DNA from: Gammaproteobacteria bacterium
GTDB taxonomy: Bacteria; Pseudomonadota; Gammaproteobacteria; Xanthomonadales; SZUA-36
DNA: 64,000 nt
Assembly (NCBI GenBank): GCA_030426265.1
Contig: JAUHYP010000001.1
Span: 124,001 to 188,000, forward strand
Reading direction: 5' to 3'
Shown: positions 1-9,021 of the stretch, in pieces
Numbering within the stretch: position 1 is the stretch's first letter
How the letters are laid out: every line of letters begins with the position of its first letter
Made by a program: the position numbers and the translations under genes
Notes under the pieces: model-generated
What the model was told of the DNA's origin: nothing
What the model saw: only the letters and a program-made list of their open reading frames with translations
Databases searched by the model: none

Positions 1-912
<912 letters not shown>

Positions 913-914
913 CC

Positions 915-2144
915 ATGGCCCAGGGGCGGCACATGACCCTCCTGGCCAGTCTCATCCTGGCTGGCGCCGGCTCACCGGCGCTGGCCGGTGAGTCCCTCGG
1001 GAACGCCACCGGCATCGATGGCCTTTACGCCCAGTTTCGGTGGCGAGCGGAGCATGTCGACCAGGATGATTTCAGGAAGGACGCCTTTGCGGCGCCCCTG
1101 CGTGCGCGTGTCGGGTATGCCAGCCCTTCGTGGCACGGTTGGTCACTGGCCGCCGAATACGACCACGTTTTCGACCTGGGCCTGGATCACTATGACGAAG
1201 GCGGCGGCAACACGCCGGACCGGGGGCAGTATCCGGTCATTGCCGACCCGTCGGGCGGTGACCTCAACCAGGCCTGGTTGCAGTGGGCGTCACAGAGCGG
1301 CCTGCGCATCAAGGCCGGACGCCAGCGAATCATCTACGACAACGCCCGGTTCATCGGCAACGTGGGGTGGCGCCAGAACGAGCAAACCTACGACGGTGTC
1401 GCACTGGAGTACGAGGGCTCCAACGGCTTCGAACTGAAGGCGGCCTGGCTGGGAGAAGTGCACCGCATTTTCGGTGATGACGTCCCGGCCGGTGAGAATG
1501 ATCTCGACAGCTGGATCGGCAATCTTGGATACACCTTCGCCGGCAAGGGCAAGCTGGTCGGCTATGCCTACGCCATCGACAACCGGGACGTCGCCGCGTT
1601 CTCCACGACGACTTTCGGCGTGCGTTGGTTGGGGGACGCGATGGCCCTGGGCGAGCACGCACGGCTCGGCTACACGCTGGAGTACGCGCACCAGGAAGAT
1701 TCCGCCAACGCCCCGGTCAGCTTCAACGCTGACTATTTTCGCGTCGACCTGTCACTGGCCCTGGAGGTTCCGACCTTCGTTGCAGGCTATGAATCATTGG
1801 GTGGCGACAAATCCCGCAGCGGCGCCGCATTTCGCACGCCGCTTGCTACCCTGCATGCCTTCAATGGCTGGGCCGACAAGTTCCTGACGACTCCCGACGC
1901 GGGCCTGAACGACCTTTTCGCCGGCGTGAAACTGCCCGTGGGCGGATGGACACTGAATGCGACCGGCCACCTGTTCGAAGCGCAGTCAGGGGGGAGTGAC
2001 CTGGGGTCGGAGTTCGACGCGTCCCTGTCCAGACCGATCGCAGAAGACTTCGACGTCCTGTTCAAGGTCGCATTCTATGATGGAGACGATCCTGCCTATG
2101 CGGACACGACCAAGTGGTGGGTCCAGCTGAGCGCAGATTTCTGA
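915..2144 (+). CDS. Alginate-export/porin-like outer-membrane beta-barrel protein
   Basis: A 409-residue protein with a signal peptide (cleavage near ALAG at residue 24) followed by alternating amphipathic strands and a C-terminal aromatic residue (QLSADF), as in outer-membrane barrels. The segment RQRIIYDNARFIGN (around residues 135-150) is typical of the alginate_exp/porin family often annotated as alginate export protein. It follows nirS by 2 bases and is probably cotranscribed, so a role in uptake of a denitrification-related anion or general anion passage is possible but unproven. A second ATG at 933, preceded by AGGGG, could be the real start. Substrate cannot be told from sequence. Confidence 0.8.
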   Translation: MAQGRHMTLLASLILAGAGSPALAGESLGNATGIDGLYAQFRWRAEHVDQDDFRKDAFAAPLRARVGYASPSWHGWSLAAEYDHVFDLGLDHYDEGGGNTPDRGQYPVIADPSGGDLNQAWLQWASQSGLRIKAGRQRIIYDNARFIGNVGWRQNEQTYDGVALEYEGSNGFELKAAWLGEVHRIFGDDVPAGENDLDSWIGNLGYTFAGKGKLVGYAYAIDNRDVAAFSTTTFGVRWLGDAMALGEHARLGYTLEYAHQEDSANAPVSFNADYFRVDLSLALEVPTFVAGYESLGGDKSRSGAAFRTPLATLHAFNGWADKFLTTPDAGLNDLFAGVKLPVGGWTLNATGHLFEAQSGGSDLGSEFDASLSRPIAEDFDVLFKVAFYDGDDPAYADTTKWWVQLSADF

Positions 2145-2153
2145 GCTGCCGGT

Positions 2154-2837
2154 TCAGCTGTCCCAGGCCAGTTGGCGCAGGCGCTCGAGGCGGGTCAGTT
2201 TCAGGACGTCACCCTCGACGGTCAGCAGTTGCTGTTTGGTCAGTTTTGCGAACACGCGGGAAAGCGTTTCGGGCTGCACGGAGAGCCGGGCGGCGATCAT
2301 CTTCTTGCTGAAGGGCAGGGTGATCTCATCCGGTTCCCCTTCGTTCGGGACAAGGCTGAGCAGGAACCCGATGACCCGAAGCGTTGCGTTCTGGAATGCC
2401 AGAGACTCGATGTCCGCAAGTCGCGCACGCAGCTTGAGGCTCATGGACCCCATGAGGCGCAGGCCGGTTTCGGGTGACTCGGCCAGGATATCGAGAAAGA
2501 TCCGGGCATTCAGCGCAATGATCCAGCTGTCGGTCAGGGTTGCGCAATTGGCCGGATAACCCTGGCCCTTCATGAACATGGCGGCCTCCGCAAAGGCCTG
2601 CCCTGGCTGCATCAACTCGATGACCTTCTCCTGGCCGTTGGGAGAGACCCGAAAGATCTTCACCTGGCCCGATTCGACCATGAAGAAGCGATTCGCGGGG
2701 TCCCCCATGTTGAACAGGGTTTCATTGGCGGCCAGTTCGAGTCGTTCCGAACCTCGTACCAGTCGATCGAGTTGCTCCGCGCTCAGCGCGGACAACAGGG
2801 GATGATCAGGCGGGGATTCGAGGGGGTGACGATGCAT
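2154..2837 (-). CDS. Crp/Fnr-family transcriptional regulator, DNR/NnrR type
   Basis: A 227-residue regulator with an N-terminal cyclic-nucleotide-binding-like beta-roll (about residues 18-110), a long dimerisation helix (about 115-145) and a C-terminal winged helix-turn-helix whose recognition helix reads QPETLSRVFAKL. It lacks the N-terminal cysteine cluster that binds the Fe-S centre in Fnr; the only cysteine is in NCATL. Cysteine-poor members beside nir genes are usually the NO-responsive DNR/NnrR group, which bind haem. It is convergent with the nirS operon. The DNR assignment rests on this context and the missing cysteines, so a different Crp-family ligand cannot be excluded. Confidence 0.88.
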   Translation of the reverse strand: MHRHPLESPPDHPLLSALSAEQLDRLVRGSERLELAANETLFNMGDPANRFFMVESGQVKIFRVSPNGQEKVIELMQPGQAFAEAAMFMKGQGYPANCATLTDSWIIALNARIFLDILAESPETGLRLMGSMSLKLRARLADIESLAFQNATLRVIGFLLSLVPNEGEPDEITLPFSKKMIAARLSVQPETLSRVFAKLTKQQLLTVEGDVLKLTRLERLRQLAWDS

Positions 2838-3114
2838 GGGCGGTGAGCTTAGCGGCCTGAACCGGGCTCGGCAACGTTGAACGCGGCGAGCCCGTTTTAT
2901 CGCCAGCGACCTGGCAGGCGAAGCCGTGTGGCGCTCCGGCCATTCTCGATTTCGGTCGTTCCGCGATCACGGCATAATGTGGCGGCATCCGGTTGGTTTC
3001 TTCATCTTTACGGGAATAGGCGGATTCTCATCCTGCCGCCAGGAGCGGTGACTGTCGTCCGGGTGCGACCCTTCTCGAGCGCATGACAATGAAACCCCAG
3101 TTCTGGAAACCCGC

Positions 3115-4206
3115 ATGACCACCCCCACCGCCGTCCCGACGGAACGCGATCGCCGTCGCTGGGCGCAGTACCTGGTGGACGAGCGGTCCGAGGCGCGCGT
3201 GTACCGGACACTGGCGGGGCGGCGTTCGGGCGAGGAACGGGAGATCCTGCTCGCTCTCGCCGAAGCCGAGGGCCGCCACGAGGCGCACTGGCTGGGTTTG
3301 CTGGGAGAAGAGCCGAAGCGCTTGCCGTCGCCGAGCCTGGAAACCCGCGTCCTGGGCTGGATGGCGAAGAGCTTCGGCTCGATTTTCGTGCTCGCGCTGG
3401 CCCAGAACGCCGAGGAGCGCTCGGCGTATGACACCGAGCCCTACGCGACGGCGGCGATGGCCGCGGACGAGAAGATTCACGGCGAGGTCGTCCGTGGACT
3501 GGCCGCACGTGGCCGCCGGCGGATGTCGGGCACGCTGCGCGCCGCCGTGTTCGGCGCGAACGACGGGCTGGTTTCGAATGTCGCCCTGGTGATGGGCATC
3601 GGGGCGACGGGTGTCGATGCGAACATCGTCCTGTTCAGCGGCATCGCCGGCCTGCTGGCGGGGGCGCTGTCGATGGCCGCCGGAGAGTTCGTCTCGGTTC
3701 GCTCCCAGCGGGAACTGCTCGCCGCCACCGAACCGAACAACCATGCCGACGATGCCTTGCCCGATCTCGACCTCGACGCCAACGAACTCGCGCTCGTTTA
3801 CCGCACGCGCGGCATGCCCGCCGACGAAGCCCTGTCACAGGCCCGGCGCGTCCTGGAGCAGGCGCATGCCTCCGACCGCAGCGTCCCCTACCAGCGTGAA
3901 CCGGAACCGCGACAGGACCACGAGCTGGTCGGGAGCGCCTGGGGCGCGGCGATTTCGAGTTTCCTGTTCTTCGCATCGGGAGCGGTCATTCCGGTGCTGC
4001 CCTGGGCCTTCGGGCTCGAAGGCATCCCGGCCGTCGCCACCGCCCTCGTGCTGGTCGGCGCCGCCCTGATGTCGACCGGCGCCATGGTCGGCCTGCTGTC
4101 GGGGGCGCCGCCCATCCCGCGGGGCATCCGGCAATTGCTCATCGGCTATGGCGCCGCCGCCGTCACCTACCTGCTGGGCCTGGCCTTCGGCGTGACCCTG
4201 GCCTGA
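3115..4206 (+). CDS. Ferritin-like domain fused to VIT1/CCC1 iron transporter (MbfA-like)
   Basis: A 363-residue fusion. The first ~125 residues are a rubrerythrin/ferritin-like helical domain with two ExxH di-iron motifs (EGRH near residue 60 and EKIH near residue 120). The rest is a VIT1/CCC1 membrane domain with the family signatures GANDGLVSN (about residue 149) and GALSMAAGEFVSV, and four to five membrane helices ending at the C terminus. This architecture is that of MbfA, an inner-membrane iron (or manganese) exporter that protects against iron overload and peroxide stress. It stands alone between the dnr-like gene and an MFS permease. No Irr or Fur box was recognised upstream. Confidence 0.9.
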   Translation: MTTPTAVPTERDRRRWAQYLVDERSEARVYRTLAGRRSGEEREILLALAEAEGRHEAHWLGLLGEEPKRLPSPSLETRVLGWMAKSFGSIFVLALAQNAEERSAYDTEPYATAAMAADEKIHGEVVRGLAARGRRRMSGTLRAAVFGANDGLVSNVALVMGIGATGVDANIVLFSGIAGLLAGALSMAAGEFVSVRSQRELLAATEPNNHADDALPDLDLDANELALVYRTRGMPADEALSQARRVLEQAHASDRSVPYQREPEPRQDHELVGSAWGAAISSFLFFASGAVIPVLPWAFGLEGIPAVATALVLVGAALMSTGAMVGLLSGAPPIPRGIRQLLIGYGAAAVTYLLGLAFGVTLA

Positions 4207-4291
4207 CCGCCAGTGACCCTTCGGCCGTCGTTTCCCGCTTTTTCCCACTCACAGCGAATCACCCGGCACCGGGTCTGAAAGAGGAAACCGC

Positions 4292-5524
4292 TTGTTTCAC
4301 TTCCTGCGTTCGAATTTCCGCTGGATTGCCGGCGGCTTCCTGCTGACCTACTGCTCGGCGCTGGGCCAGACCTTCTTCATCGCCGCCTCGGTGGGAGAGT
4401 GGCGCCAGACTTTCGGTCTCAGCCACGGGGAGTTCGGGCGCCTGTACATGTTCGCGACCCTGGCCAGCGCGGCCTGCCTGCCGTTCCTCGGGCGGATCGT
4501 GGACGTGGTGCCGGAGCGTCGCTGCATCGCGCTGACCATGCCGGTCCTGGCTGCCGCCGCCCTGCTGGCGGCCTATGCGCCGAACGTGGCGATGCTGGCC
4601 GTGGCCCTGTTCCTGCTGCGCCTGTTCGGCCAGGGCATGATGACGCACATCGCGCTGACGGCGACCGGGCGCTGGTTTTCCCTGCAGCGCGGCCGCGCCG
4701 TGTCGCTGGTCGTGCTGGGCCACCAGGGTTCGGAGGCCACCCTCCCGCTGGTTTTCGCCAGCCTGGCCCTGGCGTACGGTTACGGCGCGGGCTGGGTGGC
4801 CGCGGCGGCGGCCCTGCTGTGCATTGGGCTTCCGCTGGCCCTGTGGGCCTACAAGGTCCCGAGGACGCCGCGCCCGCAGGAGGCCGATGCCCTGGCCCGG
4901 CTGCCTTCCACCCGGCAGTGGACCCGTGCCGAGGTGGTGCGTGACCCGCTGTTCTGGATCCTGCTGACCGGCGTACTCGCGCCGCCTTTCATCGGTACGA
5001 CCGTGTTCTACCACCAGGACTACCTGGGCCAGGCCGGGGGCTGGCCACCGCGCCTGTTCGCGATGTCGCTGTCGGTCCTGGCGGTCACCACGGTGTCCTG
5101 CGCCCTGCTGTGCGGATGGATGGTGGACCGTTACACGGCACGACGGGTGCTGCCCTTCTTCCTGCTGCCCCTGGCGGGGGCCTGTTTTACTTTCGGTCTG
5201 TCCGGTTCGCCGGAGTGGCTGTTCCCGGCCATGATCCTGCTGGGCATCAGCTACGGCTTCTCCACCACCCTGTTCGGTGCGCTCTGGCCGGAGATCTACG
5301 GCGCGGCCAACCTGGGGGCGATCCGTTCGGTCATCGTCTCCGCCATCGTGTTCGCCACGGCCGCCGGTCCCGGGCTGACGGGTACCCTGATCGACCAGGG
5401 CATCCCCTTGTCCCGGCAGATGACCGCCCTGGGTGTGTACTGCTTCCTGGTGGTCGGTGTCATGGCGCTGGTGTCGCGGCGCCTGGCGTCGCGGGCCCTG
5501 GTCGACGCCCATCCGGGCCTGTAA
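4292..5524 (+). CDS. MFS transporter
   Basis: A 410-residue membrane protein with twelve predicted hydrophobic helices and the Major Facilitator two-bundle layout; the loop GRIVDVVPERRCIAL (about residues 68-82) corresponds to the loop 2-3 basic signature. It starts at TTG, which has a GAGG ribosome site 7-8 bases upstream, and no better start is present. It lies alone between the MbfA-like gene and the SYLF gene. The substrate cannot be predicted; the sequence does not carry drug-efflux or sugar-porter signatures that I recognise. The antisense strand has a long open frame, which is a G+C shadow. Confidence 0.85.
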   Translation: MFHFLRSNFRWIAGGFLLTYCSALGQTFFIAASVGEWRQTFGLSHGEFGRLYMFATLASAACLPFLGRIVDVVPERRCIALTMPVLAAAALLAAYAPNVAMLAVALFLLRLFGQGMMTHIALTATGRWFSLQRGRAVSLVVLGHQGSEATLPLVFASLALAYGYGAGWVAAAAALLCIGLPLALWAYKVPRTPRPQEADALARLPSTRQWTRAEVVRDPLFWILLTGVLAPPFIGTTVFYHQDYLGQAGGWPPRLFAMSLSVLAVTTVSCALLCGWMVDRYTARRVLPFFLLPLAGACFTFGLSGSPEWLFPAMILLGISYGFSTTLFGALWPEIYGAANLGAIRSVIVSAIVFATAAGPGLTGTLIDQGIPLSRQMTALGVYCFLVVGVMALVSRRLASRALVDAHPGL

Positions 5525-5668
5525 ACAACGCCTGGCCGCTTGCCGCCGTCGGGGTTTCGGTTCGTGTTGAGCGGGCCTGGCGCCGCCGCTTCGCCACGCC
5601 GGCGTATCGAAATCGCGGGGAACGGACTAGGCTAGGGTCTCAAGCACCGCATCGACCGGAGGAATTCC

Positions 5669-6247
5669 ATGCGCATCGTTCGAACCCCATTCCTGGCGGC
5701 AGCCCTGTTGGCCTTCGCGCCCCCGCTGTTCGCCAAGGAGGTCGAGGACTATTCCGAGACCATCGACAAGTTCAAGGGCAGCAACACGGTCGCTCCCTAT
5801 TTCGACGAGGCCTACGGGTACGCATTGTTTCCCACCGTCGGCAAGGGCGGCGTGGGCATCGGCGGCGCCCATGGCAAGGGCCAGGTGTACCAGGGCGGGT
5901 CGGTGACCGGTTTCACCACCGTCAACCAGCTCAGCGTGGGCCTCCAGTTGGGTGGCCAGTCCTACAGCCAGGTGATCTTCTTCGAGGACAAGCGCGCCTA
6001 CGAGGACTTCACCGAGGGCAACTTCGAGTTCGATGCCCAGGCCTCGGCCGTGGCCATCACGGCGAGCGCCCAGGCCAGCGCCGGCACCACCGGCAGTGGC
6101 GCCAGCGCCGGCGCCGGCGGGACGTCCGGCGAGCAGGCGCGAACGGACTGGTACAAGGGCATGAAGGTGTTCACCATCGCCAAGGGCGGCTTGATGTACC
6201 AGGCGGCCATTGCCGGGCAGAAGTTCAAGTTCGAAGCCCTGGAGTAG
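5669..6247 (+). CDS. SYLF/Ysc84-domain lipid-binding protein, secreted
   Basis: A 192-residue protein with a signal peptide ending near PLFA|KE (residue 22). The mature part has the Ysc84/SYLF fold signatures YGYALFPTVGKGGVGIGG and GLQLGGQSYSQVIFF, then an alanine/glycine-rich stretch (about residues 130-155) and a final strand pair that closes the domain. SYLF domains bind phosphoinositide-like lipids in eukaryotes; bacterial members are periplasmic or lipoprotein-like proteins of unclear role. A GGAGG ribosome site sits upstream of the ATG. Its last 23 bases overlap tail-to-tail with the HAAS gene on the other strand. Confidence 0.85.
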   Translation: MRIVRTPFLAAALLAFAPPLFAKEVEDYSETIDKFKGSNTVAPYFDEAYGYALFPTVGKGGVGIGGAHGKGQVYQGGSVTGFTTVNQLSVGLQLGGQSYSQVIFFEDKRAYEDFTEGNFEFDAQASAVAITASAQASAGTTGSGASAGAGGTSGEQARTDWYKGMKVFTIAKGGLMYQAAIAGQKFKFEALE

Positions 6248-7193
6248 GGGGGAGCAACAGGCGCCACGCTTTCCACACATCCCAGGCGGTGAAGCCGGCC
6301 ACGACCAGCAAGGCGATTTTCAGCGTCCGTTCGATGAACAGCTCGGCCCGGCCCAGGACCTGCAGCGCGGAGTCGGCCGGCAGTTCCCGGACCACCACGA
6401 GGTCGCCCGCGATGCAGATCGCAATGGCGGCGACGATCACGCCCAGTCCGGTCGCGATCTCGGCCCACAGGGTGGGGCGCTGCCAGACCCCGCGCATCAG
6501 CACCCACAGGTGCAGCGCAAAGGCGAGGCCGAAGACGATGTTCAGCGGCCAGAACCAGCCATCCCAGGCCGGTCCGGCCTGCAGGGGGAATGCCGGAATC
6601 GAATCCGGCAGCCAGCGCGACAGCACCAGAACGTCGTTCCACCACAACAGGAACACGCCCTCGCTGAACAGGTTGGTGAGCACGTCACCGCGCCGGATGG
6701 GCGCCACGCTGGCGGCCGGCAGGCGTTCGGCGCGCCATTGGTCGAGGTGGTTCGGGCGTTCGCCCGAAAACTCGATGGCGATGTACACGCCGGTGACGAC
6801 GGCGAAGGCCCAGAACTGGCCGTTGATGAACAGACCCAGCAAGTCGAAGGCGCCGATGCGCCAGCCCGTCGACAGCCCCACCACCAGGCCCGCCACCACC
6901 TGGATGGCCAGCACCAGCACCGCCACCTGTTTCACGGTCTGCCACCAGGAAGGGTAGAGCGTGGGGCCGATGAGGTAGCGCAGCGGGTGGTAGTCCCGGG
7001 CCACTTTCAGCGGGTGGCCAAAGCGCTCCAGCACCGCCTTTTCGTCGGCCTCGGTAACCGGGCCGGGCCGGGATTCCGCGAGGCCTTCCAGTTCGCCCTC
7101 GATCGCCTCGCGCAGTTCCGTCGTCACTTCCACGCGTTTGTCTTCGGGCAGGTACTGCCCGACCTGGTCCAGGTACCGGCTGACCCATTCCAT
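6225..7193 (-). CDS. HAAS-domain integral membrane protein, partner of PadR
   Basis: A 322-residue protein. The first ~75 residues form the helical HAAS (DUF1700-like) signalling domain with the pattern LPEDKRVEVTTELREAIEGE; about six membrane helices follow. HAAS proteins are routinely encoded directly after a PadR-like repressor and are thought to be its signalling or effector partner at the membrane. The ATG at 7193 shares one base with the PadR stop (TGATG); an in-frame GTG three bases earlier is an alternative, but GGAG lies at a better distance for the ATG. Molecular function is unknown. Confidence 0.82.
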   Translation of the reverse strand: MEWVSRYLDQVGQYLPEDKRVEVTTELREAIEGELEGLAESRPGPVTEADEKAVLERFGHPLKVARDYHPLRYLIGPTLYPSWWQTVKQVAVLVLAIQVVAGLVVGLSTGWRIGAFDLLGLFINGQFWAFAVVTGVYIAIEFSGERPNHLDQWRAERLPAASVAPIRRGDVLTNLFSEGVFLLWWNDVLVLSRWLPDSIPAFPLQAGPAWDGWFWPLNIVFGLAFALHLWVLMRGVWQRPTLWAEIATGLGVIVAAIAICIAGDLVVVRELPADSALQVLGRAELFIERTLKIALLVVAGFTAWDVWKAWRLLLPPTPGLRT

Positions 7194-7528
7194 CACTTAT
7201 CACTCCCGTTCAGCGCTTCCAGGCTGGCGCTCAGCTCGCGCCAGTCCTTCAGCAGTTGTTCGTACGTGGCCTTGCCGAGGTCCGACAGGCGGTAGAACCG
7301 CTTCCTGCGCTTGTCCTCTTCGCGCCACTCGCTCACCAACAGCCCCTGCTGCTCCAGCCGGCGCACCAGCGGATACAGCGTGCCTTCCTCCACCTCCAGC
7401 CCCTTGTCCGCCAGCGCCTTGCGCAGGGAATAGCCGTAGTGCTCCTCCCGCAGCTGGGCCAGGACGCCGAGCACGATGGCGCCCCGGCGCATTTCGGAAT
7501 GAAGCTTTTCGGCGGCATCGTTGGTCAT
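7193..7528 (-). CDS. PadR-family transcriptional repressor
   Basis: A 111-residue winged-helix protein. Residues 12-85 carry the PadR pattern RRGAIVLGVLAQLREEHYGY, then LEVEEGTLYPLVRRLEQQGL and a wing that reads RRKRFYRLSDLGK; a short C-terminal helix provides dimerisation, as in PadR subfamily 2. It probably represses its own operon, which contains the HAAS membrane protein. A GTGTGT/ACACAC dyad sits 23 bases upstream of its start codon and is the likely operator. The inducing signal is unknown. Confidence 0.9.
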   Translation of the reverse strand: MTNDAAEKLHSEMRRGAIVLGVLAQLREEHYGYSLRKALADKGLEVEEGTLYPLVRRLEQQGLLVSEWREEDKRRKRFYRLSDLGKATYEQLLKDWRELSASLEALNGSDK

Positions 7529-7550
7529 GGTCAGTGCTGGGTGCTACATG

Positions 7551-7577
7551 GTGTGTAATACAAACTATGTGACACAC
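7551..7577. promoter_or_regulatory. Candidate PadR operator
   Basis: A dyad GTGTGT (7551-7556) and ACACAC (7572-7577) separated by 15 bases lies just upstream of the padR start in an unusually A+T-rich patch. PadR proteins bind dyads of about this spacing near their own promoter. Assigned by position and symmetry only. Confidence 0.4.
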
Positions 7578-7683
7578 AGTAATAATGCAAGCGCAACGGC
7601 AGGCACAGCGCCCGGGGCACGAAAGGGGGCGTTCCGCCAGGAGTTCGGGTGCGGGGCGGCGGCGTCCGGCCCGCGGGCCGGTG

Positions 7684-7860
7684 TCAGGGCCTGCGGACCA
7701 GGGTCCAGGCCACCACGGCCAGGCCGCATCCCGCAGCCAGGGAGGCGACGAGATCGACAGGACCCTCGACCAGCAACGCCCAGATCAGCCCGGCGAGGCT
7801 GAGGATGCCCAGCAGCAAGGGGGCGCCGAAGACGCGCCACAGGGAGCGGCGAGCGTTCAT
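7684..7860 (-). CDS. Small two-helix membrane protein in iron-uptake operon
   Basis: A 58-residue protein starting at ATG 7860, whose start overlaps the stop of the PepSY gene by 4 bases (ATGA), so it is likely translationally coupled. It has a basic N terminus (MNARRSLWR) and two hydrophobic helices, about residues 11-29 and 35-54, joined by a short acidic turn (EGPVD). It is the last gene of the Fur-controlled receptor operon. Similar tiny membrane proteins occur beside PepSY proteins in iron-uptake loci, but no function is known. The coupling and the clean two-helix pattern support it as real. Confidence 0.7.
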   Translation of the reverse strand: MNARRSLWRVFGAPLLLGILSLAGLIWALLVEGPVDLVASLAAGCGLAVVAWTLVRRP

Positions 7861-9005
7861 GAGGGTCCCGGTTCCGAGGCCCCGCGGTCCGCCGGGCCGA
7901 ACCCGGGCGGCGGGAGAGCCTGGCGACGCTTCTTCCACCACAGGTACAGGCCGGTGACCAGCAGGTAGATCGTGATGATGTCGAGCTGCGTCCAGACGAT
8001 CTTGAGCAACAGGCCGCCATAGTCGCCGAAGTGCAGCGGGCGTGACAGCGACAGGGCCTTCACCCACCAGGGCATCTCGCGGAGGCCCTCGAAGTGGCCG
8101 GTGCCGGCGTCCACCAGGGCCGGCGTGATGATGCGTTCCGTGGCCGGCGTGCGCCCGTGCAGGAACACCGCGTAGTGGTGCGAGGTGGAAAAGCCGCTGC
8201 CCGGGAAGGCCACGAACTGCAGTTCCATGCCGGGCGCCTCCGCCACGGCGCGGGCCACGGCGGCGTCCAGGGAGGTGAACTGCTCCGGCGGCGCCTGGTC
8301 GCCGTAGGGCGCGACCAGGTCCGCCAGTTCCCGGTACTTCCAGGTGTCGATGATGGGCTGTTCCAGCGTGTTGATGATGCCGGTCACGCCCACCACCAGC
8401 ACCCAGGCCACGGTGACGATGCCCAGCAGGTTGTGCCAGTCCAGCCATCTCAAACGCCGCGTCCGGTCCCTGCGGACCGTCCCGAAGGGCAGCTTGCGCA
8501 TGAAGGGGGCGTACAGCACCACGCCGGAGACCACGGACAGCACGAACAGCAGGCCCATGAACCCCAGGAACAGCATGCCGGGGAGGCCCAGGAACAGGTC
8601 GGTGTGCAACTGGAGGATGAAGTGCATGACATCCTCGCCGACATCCGCCGGCGGCACGAGGTCACCGCTGGTGGCGTCGAAGGACGCGAAATGCATTTCC
8701 GGGCCGGGCGCGCCCGCCGTCGGCCCGGTGGTCACGTTCACCACCGGCCGGTCGATGTCGAAGCTCATGAAGATCGGTACTTCCCCCGGACGGTGATCCA
8801 GCGCCACCGCCAGGAGTTCGTCCAGGTCCAGCCGCTCGCCGCCGGGCTTCGCCGGCGTCCAGGCGTCCGGGTTCAGGGCCGCGTCGATCTCGTCGTGAAA
8901 GATCAGGGGCAGGCCGGTGAGGCACAGCATCAGCAGGAACACCGTGCACACCAGGCTGGTCCACTTGTGGATCCAGCCCCATGTCCGGATGGTGTCCTGC
9001 TTCAT
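7857..9005 (-). CDS. PepSY-associated TM helix domain protein (siderophore utilisation)
   Basis: A 382-residue inner-membrane protein with a helix at residues 15-36, a large periplasmic PepSY-type region, the family hallmark WLDWHNLLGIVT near residue 190, and further helices ending in LLVTGLYLWWKKRR. Proteins of this family sit beside TonB-dependent siderophore receptors and are thought to take part in release of iron from siderophores at the periplasmic or inner-membrane side (ferric reductase-like role, not proven here). It follows the receptor gene by 16 bases and overlaps the small membrane protein gene, so the three form one operon. Confidence 0.9.
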   Translation of the reverse strand: MKQDTIRTWGWIHKWTSLVCTVFLLMLCLTGLPLIFHDEIDAALNPDAWTPAKPGGERLDLDELLAVALDHRPGEVPIFMSFDIDRPVVNVTTGPTAGAPGPEMHFASFDATSGDLVPPADVGEDVMHFILQLHTDLFLGLPGMLFLGFMGLLFVLSVVSGVVLYAPFMRKLPFGTVRRDRTRRLRWLDWHNLLGIVTVAWVLVVGVTGIINTLEQPIIDTWKYRELADLVAPYGDQAPPEQFTSLDAAVARAVAEAPGMELQFVAFPGSGFSTSHHYAVFLHGRTPATERIITPALVDAGTGHFEGLREMPWWVKALSLSRPLHFGDYGGLLLKIVWTQLDIITIYLLVTGLYLWWKKRRQALPPPGFGPADRGASEPGPS

Positions 9006-9021
9006 GGCGCGGCCGCGCGCC

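Noticed and set aside
4259-5512. Minus-strand frame opposite the MFS gene
   Set aside because: Gln/Arg/Gly-rich shadow frame of a membrane protein gene.
5110-6957. Plus-strand open frame of 615 codons spanning the MFS end, SYLF gene and HAAS gene
   Set aside because: It crosses three real genes in the wrong frame and shows shifting Arg/Gly-rich and Ser/Arg-rich composition.
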